From the NCBI RefSeq assembly GCF_963678635.1, contig NC_087064.1, forward strand, positions 49,209,346 through 49,273,345: 64,000 bases of DNA, in the 5' to 3' direction. The notes under the pieces are model-generated. The model had not been told where the DNA came from. It did not search any database and saw only the letters and a list, made by a program, of their open reading frames with translations. The DNA comes from Symsagittifera roscoffensis (Eukaryota; Xenacoelomorpha; Acoela; Convolutidae). The position numbers and the translations under genes were made by a program. Below, piece by piece: positions 11,796-37,313 of this stretch (the stretch's first letter is position 1; each line of letters opens with the position of its first letter).

Positions 11796-11861
11796 TTCTG
11801 ATTGGTTGAAATCAAAAATGTTGAAAATTCCAAGAGAAATAGAGCTCAATTCTGGTTGGTT
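11796..11861 (-). promoter_or_regulatory. Reversed CCAAT-box pair next to the right inverted repeat
   Basis: TTCTGATTGGTT at 11796-11807 and TTCTGGTTGGTT at 11850-11861, 54 bp apart. Spacing and flanking words (GAGCTCAATTCT) mirror the direct cluster at 4950-5175, so the element has two oppositely oriented clusters of the same repeat near its two sides. Confidence 0.45.
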
Positions 11862-11960
11862 GACAATAAATTTGTTGAAATTTCCATGACCAATAAAGCT
11901 AGATTTTTTCAGATTATTAACAAAGGAGCTGCTCCTAATTTATTCTAAGAAGTCAACGTT

Positions 11961-13968
11961 AAATTACACCTTTACTTTCTCTGTTTCTACATGTGCTTTC
12001 GAATACTTTATATAGCGCCGATTGTTTCTCACTTAGACAATGTTGAGAAAAACTCCGACAAAAATCAAGAATAAAAAGCGATTTAGTAACAATTTTGCAA
12101 GAAAAGTGATAGTTAATGATCCCAAAAGTTGTATTGTTGCTGAAATAGCTTACTGTACCAACTGAACAAGGTACTTTAAAGGAGAAAATGTTTAAATTAC
12201 ATTGTAATAATTAGATGTTATCAGTTCTAAATTTATCTCTGCCAGCAAATTGTTTGTTCAATGGATAGTATTTTCTACTAAAGTCCCCAGTTTTGACTAA
12301 ATTTTCTTGCAAAGTGAGTTCAATAGCGAAAACATTTAATAAGCAGGCTAGCCTCGAAACATAAAAAATCTATACGGAAAATTCGTGAAAACAATAATGT
12401 AGAAGCATCAGAGAGATAATCATCAGTTTTGAAGAATATTTTGTTGAATATCATACAATCTAAAATAATTTTAAGGAAAATTTGCCCCTTTTTTAGTCAA
12501 TTCTAGCAGGAAAACTTTCAATTGCCATCAATGTTTTGAAGCTCACTATTATAATCAAAAACGTGAAAAAGTAATGTAGAAGCAACAGAGAGATAATCAT
12601 CAGTTTCGATGAAGATTTTGGTGAATATCAAACAATCTAAAATTATTTCAAGAAAAATTTGCCCCAATTTTAGTCAATTCTAGCAGTAAAATTTTCAAAT
12701 GTCATCAATGATTTGAAAATTATTATTATATTCAATGTTAAAATTTTCTCGGTGATTTTTGTTAAAGTTTGGGTTAATCTTTGAGAAAAAACTGAGGAGG
12801 AGTTGGATCAAGGAGTTTGATCTACAAATTTCAATGAAATTTGCTCTTTTTGTTCAGTTGGATTAAGACTCTCGGTTAAACTCTCCATGAATTGGACAAA
12901 AATACAATTAAACACACAATTGAAAGGTTAAAAATAAAAAACTTTGGATAGATTTCGTTAATTTTTAATTTCTAGAAAATTACAGTTAATTACACTGTTT
13001 TCCCGAGAAATCGGATGTTTCAATATTGATTCAACTAGTATGAGCTTAATATGTTCAGAGCATTACATAGACCGCTTTTTAGCTCAAATTAAGGTCAACC
13101 TTATTTTATTTTGAGAGAAACTTGTGAAAAAATTCCTTCTTTTTATTCGAAGTTTTGTATCACTGCCTCAACATGATGCCAATTAAAAAACAATTTGAGC
13201 TTCGTGTTAAACTGTACACGCATGTATTTTTTTTCCAATTAGATCAGAAGCAACAAAAAACTTTACAAAAACTCGAGATTTTTCTAATTCTTTCCAAAAA
13301 CTTGAATTTTTTGCAATTTTTTCCAAAAACTTTAAAATTTTTGCAATTTTTACCAAAAACTTTTTTTTTCGAAGTCTCAGTAGGTGTCAGCAAAGTTTCA
13401 GCATGATTGAGTACTGTTTTAAAAAGTAAGACCGTCTAATAAAATAGTTAGTAAATCAAATTATATCAAATCTTATCGTGTTTTGAAGTTTTTTAATCTA
13501 ACCTTAACATCTAACCATCATCATGCCATGAACCAAAAAATATTATAACTTCCTTACACAATCCACACGTAAAATCACAAAATACATAAAGCGTGCCGAA
13601 ATTTGTGCGAGAAACTAGATATTTCCACACAAAGTCCAAAAAAATACCGTTTTTCTCACCGTTCTGTAATCATCACACTGTAACCTCACCATTCCCTATC
13701 TTAACAAATTGGGAAAACACATTCCCTATCTTATTGAGTTCTTGATTCCCTACAATGTGTTTCTAACCCTTATACACAGGGAAAAATTTTCACTATCCTA
13801 AAACATGGTAAAATCGGGCGCCAAAAGTTTTCTGAAACTTACCATCACACTGAAACCTTACCTTCTTAAAACATTAGAAAAGCTATTCTCTATCTTAATA
13901 CATAGGAAATCTATTCCCTCTCTTAATACATAGCTTGGAGACCGGATGCTCTTTTCCCTATCTTAATA
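11961..13968 (-). repeat. Right terminal inverted repeat (about 2.0 kb)
   Basis: Reverse complement of the left arm. It is about 180 bp longer, largely because of an internal direct duplication at 12385-12740 that is single-copy in the left arm. The outermost 300 bases hold at least six copies of the TTAAGATAGGGAAT-like motif (CCCTATCTTAATACAT on the plus strand at 13957-13972, with variants near 13890 and 13917). Confidence 0.7.
12385..12740. repeat. 178-bp direct duplication within the right inverted repeat
   Basis: Two tandem copies (12385-12562, 12563-12740) share AATGTAGAAGCA, AGAGAGATAATCATCAG, TTTAGTCAATTCTAGCAG and neighbouring sequence. The left arm holds this block once (about 2382-2545). 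Confidence 0.7.
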
Positions 13969-13984
13969 CATGGAGATCTCCAAC

Positions 13985-14030
13985 CGCCCCCACCCTCCCC
14001 CACTCTCCCTCACTCTCCCTCACTCTTCTA
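13985..14030 (+). repeat. Pyrimidine-rich (CTCCCTCA)n microsatellite
   Basis: A short tandem run of CACTCTCCCT just outside the right inverted repeat. Confidence 0.75.
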
Positions 14031-15806
14031 CTACTCCGCTTTTTTCGCTTAAACCTTTTTTCTGCCCAAATGATTTGGGTAGGTTTTTTTCAACCGGCCT
14101 AGTGACTTAATGTGGAGTCGTTTCACGCGAAACGTAGTTTTAATGCTCACCTCTGAATCGCAGACATTGCTAGAAATTTTTGTTCAATTTTTTTTCAAGT
14201 TTTTCTTGACAAATTTTTGGGCTTGATTTTTCGGCTTTCTTTTTATTTGTTTATTGGCTTCATATTGCGAGCGAAAAAATGTCTCGAGTTTGAGGTGAAA
14301 TTAAAAATTTACTGTTAGCCCTAATTTTTTTAAATTTATTTTTCGGTTTTTTTTATTTTCATATTTTTGGCTTATAGGTTTCGGCCAACTTTATATCGGC
14401 TTAGTGGCCTCATGAAGTTTCATTTGACGAGCAAATAAATTTTTGTGGTTGTGCGTGTTTCGAGGGTGAAGGAGACTTCTTAACTTTAATAAACCTTAAT
14501 ATTGTTGATTTTTTTCCGGATTAAAAGGTTTCTGCTATGTATTTTCCACTTATTTGTCGCTTGGTGAATTTTTTTCCGATACTAACTTCACATTCTATTT
14601 TCTTGGCATATTTTTGTTTCAAAACTAGCCTGATTCAGTTTGATATATCTAGTTTTTTCACATTTTCGATTTTTCTAAGATTTTGTTTCCGACTTAGCGG
14701 CTTTCTTGTTTTGTATCGCAAGTGGTGCGAAGCGCTGTTTCACCTCTGTGCTGAAAATGTTTCTCAATTGTTTGATTTGTTTTGATACTTTGATGTTTTG
14801 AGCGTTTTAAAGATCTAGCTCATCAAAAAGTAACTTTAAAAACCAAAATGTTCCATTTGTTACTAATGGGATAAAACGCAGTTCGATGTTCAGTTTTTTT
14901 CTGAATATCTTGAAAACGATTTTGAAGCTCTTTTCTGTGCCTTGTGTCGCAAAATTTGAACCACAAATTCGGCTGTGCGCTCGAAATTTGGAAAACTAAA
15001 AATTTATTTTCCGCGAGTCTGCAATCAGTCGTAACGGGCGGTCGGCCGCAAGCGAAGATACGTAACATTGAAATTTGAAATTAAAATCAATAGGCTAATT
15101 ATATAGCGGGATTAATTGTTTATCTGTGCCTAAAAGGCTTAACAAATCTGCAAATTGATCAGTATGGTTTTGGCAAGTTTAATGGGATAACAAATCCAGC
15201 AACGAAAGTGACTAAGTTTGGCACAAGTTTTGAACTAAATACCTAACTGCGATGAAATAACCGCAATTGAAGTTTTATTGAAAGCGATTAGAACCCAAGT
15301 TACTTTAGTTTCCTTTTGTTGCTTTCTGGGATTTTTCGTAGTTCTTTTGTTTTTTTTTGGTTTTGAATGACCCGTTCGAAAACGAGGTAGACCGTTCCAA
15401 AACGAGGTAAAAAAGCGCCAATTATATTGTACTAGAAATTCAAAGAGCTTAAAGTGCATCTATTTTTTTCTTTGAAGTTCGAAAGTTTTTCAAGAAAGTC
15501 ATCTTAAAGAAGACATCAATCAAAGCCAATTTTAAGAAGATACAATGGCTTCGGTTGGCGCCATTTTCAGCCTAACTTTACTGTCCGGAAATAAGAAATA
15601 AATAACTGAGCTCAAGATTTTCTCCGGATAGTTTTGATTTTTCATATAACATTTGTGACAACAATTTTATACCATCTGAAAAAAGTTGATAGTTTTGAGC
15701 TCAAAAAAAAACAAAAATTGATTTTTGATTTCTTTTGTAAAGTTATTGACAATCGAACATTGCCAATTAGGCTAACTTTAAGTTTTGAAATGTGCTATAA
15801 TTCCAT
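14031..15806. other. Non-coding DNA with degenerate roughly 200-bp repeats
   Basis: No gene is supported. Between 14090 and 14790 the phrase TCGGCTTAGTGGCCTC and a following GCGAGCAAA-type word recur about three times in diverged form, suggesting an old tandem array. Nothing clear from 14800 to 15800. Confidence 0.35.
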
Positions 15807-15870
15807 TACCGCATAGCCCAAGCGGACAGTTCACTCGAAACGTAACTACTGTCAAATTGAATTGAGGCAA
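15807..15870 (+). repeat. tRNA-like repeat head (possible SINE fragment)
   Basis: TAGCCCAAGCGG at 15814-15825 fits a tRNA A box, and the same word plus similar downstream sequence (a TGAATTxAACTGAGG-like block) occurs at 46964-47024. A proper B box and a cloverleaf are not evident, so I call it a degenerate SINE-like fragment. Confidence 0.25.
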
Positions 15871-18800
15871 GTTCAGGGCAGTTTTTTAGTAATAAACAGA
15901 ATACTTTTAGTTTGGTCTCGACGCTACTTGATTTTACTACGAATATTTTGGAAAAAATGTCTGAATGTCAAGAAGTGTCTTAACTTTGCTATTTTTTTCT
16001 TTCAGGCAGAATCATTTGAAACTATAACAGGTAACATCACATAATGCATGTGATTCAGTCTGAAAAATGGGAAAAGCTGACTAAATTTTCTCCAGACTGA
16101 GACCAAGTTATCGCATTTTTGGTTATGCATCCCGGTTAACAACTATCCAACGTGAAACACTTGAGCTTAGTCAGAATCTGACAGAAAAACACAAGGTAAT
16201 TTTTTGTTGACTAGTCTCTGGTTTAATTTTTTTAGAATGGTCTAAAAGTGTCTAAACATTGGTCTAATAGCCTCAATGTTGTCAAAAAAAAACAATACAA
16301 AGCAAAAATGAACTCCATACTTTTCTTGCTAAGGTGAAACAATGAATTAGAGCAACTTGTTGTTCATGTAACTTAAAAAATCTGATGTTAAAACTTGCGA
16401 AGCGAGTGTTTTACTAGGATCCTTTTTTCCCTCTAAGTCGTAAATATTTGTGCCATTTTTGAGACAACTTTACAGCTTTTTCATAGCAGGTGCTTTGACA
16501 TTCGAATACTAATAAGTCAACACAGTTGATGCATTTTTATGTCATCAAATGAATCGAAAAAAATTAATTGTTTCAAACAGCAGTACAATGATAAAAAGCT
16601 CGATTTCAGAAATTTTTCAACTCAATGTAACTCGCATTTAATTTGAAATGCATAAACTATACATAATTTGGCTTTGTGTTTTCCAATTTAATACTTGAAA
16701 AATTCTGTCTTCTTGTATTTAGTGCCACTTTTCGGTATCGAACGAATTGGCAATTTATTAGCATATGTAGTTTGGTCATTAGCGGCGAGTGTATGGGGAA
16801 TTTAAGCATCCGTGACTCAAGTGTGTGAGACGCAAAGCTGCAAAATTGCAGATTCGTATCCTACATGTTGCCGAGTTTTTGCTAATTCGAAGCCTATTTT
16901 CACTTTTTTCTTATTTCAATTGATAGAGCTGCTTTTCGGTCGTGTGTTTGCAAAGGGGAGCCTCGCTTCTGTGTTATGTATGCCTTGATCAATGTTTGAA
17001 TAATTAAAAATTTAAATATTATAAATGATCATTTTTCCAAATTTGCCAAATTTTGAAAGTTTGGTTCTTTCACTATATTATTTGTGTCAGACAACTCTGG
17101 GAAACTTCAGGTCGTTTCCAATGAACTGTAAAAGCAGTAACACAAAAACGTCAAAAATTTGCTGATTCTAATTTTGAGTAAACCATACCTGCAATTCTTG
17201 TTAATTTTTTGAAGGCGTACTTGAGGTCAAAAGCTTTTTGTGATTTTTTGCTACTTTTAAATTTATGATCGTAACTAAAGAAGAAGTTGTTTCCGTCAAC
17301 TGTCTAAAAACTAAAACATTTTTGTGTTACTTACTGCACTGTTTGATCTTGTTTCTGAAGATTTTCTGTAATAGTTTTATTTCAGTCAAAATTTGATTCT
17401 TCTGTATCAAAAATTAATTCTCAAATTCAGGGTCAACGAACACCCCAGATGCATAATATTTAGTAAAAACAAAACGGATTAAATTTAATTATGCCCAAGC
17501 AGCAAAAATAATAGGGGGTGGGGCGTCACCCCTGAGCATAACGTCACCCCTGAAAATGTGGCATGCCCACAAACCTTCGCACGTGTTGACAAAAAAAGGC
17601 TTATCATACAAGGCCATTTTAAAGAAAAATGCTATCCTTCAATTCCATAGATTAAAAAACTGTATAGAAATAGCATGAAAATCATTTTTTCCACATTTTT
17701 TCTATACTATGGTTTGTATGACAACCATTTTTTCTAGTAAGCTAAACAATTGAATTTAACACGATATAAAAACAATAAAAAAAGTTTTTTTTTGTATCTG
17801 GCTGCGAAGCCTCTATTTCGAAAAAAATCAGAGTTTGAAATCGTGGCCAGTTTTTTGGATAGATTTGAATTATATGTTATTATTTAAAAGTGAAAAGTAC
17901 AAGTTTCGCCATCACAGAAAATCTTCATTGTCTCCTGATTTTTTTTGTTAAAATATTTTGCGTGGACGTTAAATGCAAAATTTTGAAAAATAGGCAAAAA
18001 AATTTTTGAAAAACGTTTTTTTTTGTTCGTAAAACTTCTTTAGCAACTAAAATGCCAAAAAAAAACAAATTTTTGCTCAGTTTTGAAATTTTTTTCTGAA
18101 AAAAAAGTAAACATACAATTTCTATAAATCAAATTTGTATGACAAGCGTTTTTTTGTCCAAAAAATAATGAAATTTTTGATGGCCAATAAGTTCTGATTC
18201 AACTAAAGTCCGATGTAAGCTCATTTAAACCCTTGCTTGAGGACTTTTGAAAAAAAAATGTGTAAAATATGCGTAACAAACAATTTTTTTGAATGGGAAT
18301 CGTATGATAAGCATGTTTTCCATAAAGCCCCTGCATGGATTTGTATAATTCGCCTTTTTTGTGTGGAAGACAAATCGGGCGAACAACACAGAATTATGAA
18401 TTACAAACATAGTTTTTGCAAAATATACACACACTAAAGCTTAACTGCGTATTCTGGAGGTTGCATCGGGAGTTTGCAATTTCTTCCATGTCAGTTTTTT
18501 TCTGACCACTGACAAAAATTAATGAAGCTAAATATTGGTTCGGGGTGCTTCCTTTTCTGTTTTGAGCACCAGATCAAACACCCAAAGAAGAACGAAGCTT
18601 TTTAAACGCCCAAAAAGTCTTGTTGAGGCCTTTTTAAGCGTAAGTTTGATTCGTAAGAAACTGTTTCAAAAGATTTCCCTCTGCCGGAAAATTGGGCAAC
18701 GATTACTTTGCAGACTCTATTTAGATGTCAAAACTAATTCTGAGTCAATTATTTAGCGCAGCAATTGCAGCAGGGATTTGCAGTAGAGTCTTAACAAACA

Positions 18801-18951
18801 TCGCTGGACTTCGTGAGTAATGAAATACTATAAATAAACTTCATTTCTGATGTACAAATATGGGGAAAATGAAAATTAGTTTGAAAAATTATTTCGAAAA
18901 ATTGTGATCGGAACATTTTTGCTTTTAGCACTTCATCTGAGTGTTCTTGTA
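15871..18951. other. Intergenic DNA, no gene seen
   Basis: AT-rich intergenic DNA downstream of the minus-strand channel gene. A duplicated word CGTCACCCCTGA lies at 17524-17552. The overlapping open frames on both strands at 18225-18437 are short and unconvincing. 18530-18790 has higher GC and could be 3' UTR of the channel gene, but no AATAAA is visible there on the minus strand. Confidence 0.35.
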
Positions 18952-35125
<16,174 letters not shown>

Positions 35126-35668
35126 TTATGACGGTAAAATTAATCTTCGTAGAAAATTTTTCTCAAATCTTTTAAAAAATACAACTTCTTAGTAGAAAGT
35201 ATGGATAAAAATCACCTGTTTTTTAATTCGATGGTTAATTTTGCATTAGTTTCTTAATTGTGATTTTTTTCATAATGTAGATTTTTTTTTCTCAAATTTA
35301 AGTTTGATCTAGATTTACTTAATGCTGGTCATATTAATGCAAGAAAAAGAATAGCTTGAGTAAACAGAGGGCCAAAATGTGAAATAACTAAGTTTTTTTA
35401 GTCTCTATAAGTTAATTTAGTCTCAATTTCTCGTTTCGTTTGGTACTTCGTTTCATTTCACTTTTTTTCAAACAAATTAGTCTCAATTTCCCATTTTAGG
35501 TTTTCACCTGTATACTCAATTTCCGGTGTTTGTAAAAAAAAATTTTTTTTGAGGCGCTCATTTTAACGTATAACTGATAATTTTGATCGAAGAATAACTG
35601 GTGCAATTGAGCTTTGCTAGACCTTAAATGCAGTGGCTCCATGCTAGATTATCGTGTGTAGTAATAAA
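35126..35668. other. Upstream region of the DEG/ENaC gene
   Basis: AT-rich; it would hold the promoter and 5' UTR of the minus-strand channel gene. I see no distinctive promoter element. Confidence 0.3.
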
Positions 35669-36078
35669 GGATTTAGGGGAGTAGGGGGAGGGTGGACGCC
35701 TCCCCCACTCACGGATTTGACACCCAGTGGACCCGAAAGGCCTCCCCTTTGTTCTATTTCGAGATAACCACTTTGGCTGACTGACCCTAAAATGTTTCTT
35801 AAGGCGTCTTTGATGCCAGTATATAGTAAATTTCAGGGTGGGGCGCGCAGAAATTTTTTTTTTCTAATCGAATTTTTCATAGCGTGCCTAAAAACAATTT
35901 ATTTGCCTGCATTTTGAAAAATTGCCTGCGGCGTAGGAAATTGGGTCGAAATAAAGTTTTGTAGTGCCTTACGAGAGCTCCGAAAATCAATTTGGTCGAC
36001 ATAAAACAAAATTCGACAAAATTTTTGACAATTTTTGAACCCCCCCCCCCCACCAGAGAGTTGCTGGATCCGCCCTTG
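35669..36078 (+). mobile_element. hAT-like MITE, copy 3, left end trimmed
   Basis: It starts at GGATTTAGGGGAGT (outer bases of the repeat lost) and ends CTGGATCCGCCCTTG. The body matches copy 1 (GGTCGACATAAA, GCCTGCGGCG). GTAATAAA on the left and GTATAAAG on the right may be a decayed target duplication. Confidence 0.65.
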
Positions 36079-36088
36079 GTATAAAGTC

Positions 36089-36347
36089 CAGGCGGGGATC
36101 TAGGAATTTCTCGAGGGGGGGGGGATTTTCAAAAAAAAATTAAATAGGTTTTTAGGCACTTTTTTGAAAATTTCGACCAAAACTTGCGTCTGTTTTCGGT
36201 GCGCGCTCCCCCATCAAAATTATTATAGATTGGCGCCAAAAGCGCTTTTAGAAAAATTTTAAGGTCAGTCAGCCAAAATTGGGTATCTTAAAATAGTACA
36301 ATGGGTCTTCAGGGGGTCGAATCCCTGAAGAAAAACGTCCGCCACTG
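36089..36347 (-). mobile_element. hAT-like MITE, copy 4, short
   Basis: It starts CAGGCGGGGATCTAGGAATT and ends GTCCGCCACTG, with AAGTCC on both sides. It is immediately adjacent to copy 3 in opposite orientation and internally deleted (259 bp). Confidence 0.65.
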
Positions 36348-37102
36348 AAGTCCATATAACAATTTTTAAAAAAATTTTGCAAGAAAAATTGATGAAATAG
36401 TTGGAAGATGATTTTTTATGATTTTTTTTTCATTTCATTCTCCTACACGCTAATATAAAATACAGGGGATGACTTTAGTGTTCCAAATTTTGAATCGATT
36501 CAGTTTTTGAAAATCTTGAATGATAATGTTTTATAATAGTTTGCGTGGTCCAAAATATAAGTTTAATCGGTTATAGTGGCAACGTCACCATTTTGATTAC
36601 GAAAATTGGTTATGAAAATGCTTATCTATTGAATCTCGTTGCAGGCCCACACCTTCATCTTCACAACTACATCAATTATTGTCATACTTAATTTTTATTT
36701 ACCCCCAAACACTTGTCCCACGCTTCCAGACACTTCAGAAGCCCCAGTACCTTTCACTTTTTAGCTAGCTTTTTTCACGTAAGTTTTTTCTGTCATCTGA
36801 AATTGTTTGATGACTTAGGTATACAACAAATGATGACTTAAATTTGAAAAAACGTAAGCAAGAAAGAATGTTTTCCTTTTGTGTTCTTTTTAGAATATTT
36901 ATAAGTTTTACCAAAAATTATTGAATGGACGTTATGTGGTAGTCACAACTTTCTGGTTTCACCCTGATACAAGCAGTCTTGAGTTATTTAAACTAATTAA
37001 CTCAGGTCTGCTTCATTTCAGCTCCCAAAATCTTGGAGCAAATTAGTTTTATGATGCTTAAAACCTTCAGTTTTTCATGCTGCTTACGCGTTATTTACTA
37101 GG
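36348..37102. other. Non-coding DNA between MITE and LTR retrotransposon
   Basis: AT-rich, with a fragment near 36930-36995 resembling the hairpin end of the GTTCCGACT repeat family (CCCTGATACAAGCAGTCTTG). No gene. Confidence 0.4.
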
Positions 37103-37313
37103 TGTTGTGATTCTTACCATTTGTTTTATTTCACAAATTACTTTAAAGTATCTTAACTGGTTAATCTTGATTTGACCTTGCTATCTTCATTCTCTCCGAC
37201 GGAGAGAATGACCGCTCACTTTTTAATGTTTTAACTTAGAGATTAATTCACTTTTTAAACATATCTTATTTGTAACTAAGTAGAATTAACCGTAACAAAG
37301 GAACATTTTATCA
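37103..37313 (+). repeat. 5' LTR (211 bp)
   Basis: TGTTGTGATTC ... CATTTTATCA. It contains a perfect palindrome at 37188-37210 with 11-bp arms CATTCTCTCCG and CGGAGAGAATG around one base. The LTR ends on the A of the Gag ATG. Confidence 0.95.

Larger units (their letters stand above)
1124..13968. mobile_element. Large element with long terminal inverted repeats and unrecognised genes
   Basis: The sequence from about 1124 inward recurs as its reverse complement from about 13968 inward. Anchor matches are AGAGCATCCGGTCTCCAAGC at 1140 against its complement at 13934-13953, TTTTGGCGCCC near 1259 and its complement near 13815, and AACTCCTCCTCAG near 2327 and its complement near 12797. The arms end near 2948 and 11961. 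Between them lie two intact small ORFs, three decayed ORFs, CCAAT-box clusters and a minisatellite. Size and long arms recall Polinton/Maverick-class or virus-derived elements, but I see no DNA polymerase, integrase, transposase or capsid motif, so the class is unknown. Arm identity by eye is about 80-85 per cent, so the insertion is old. I could not find a clear target-site duplication. Confidence 0.65.

Noticed and set aside
16760-16870. Possible tRNA gene (TAGCGGCGAGTG and GATTCGTATCC words)
   Set aside because: A- and B-box-like words are present and ATGTAG/CTACAT could pair, but the T stem does not form; at most a SINE relic.
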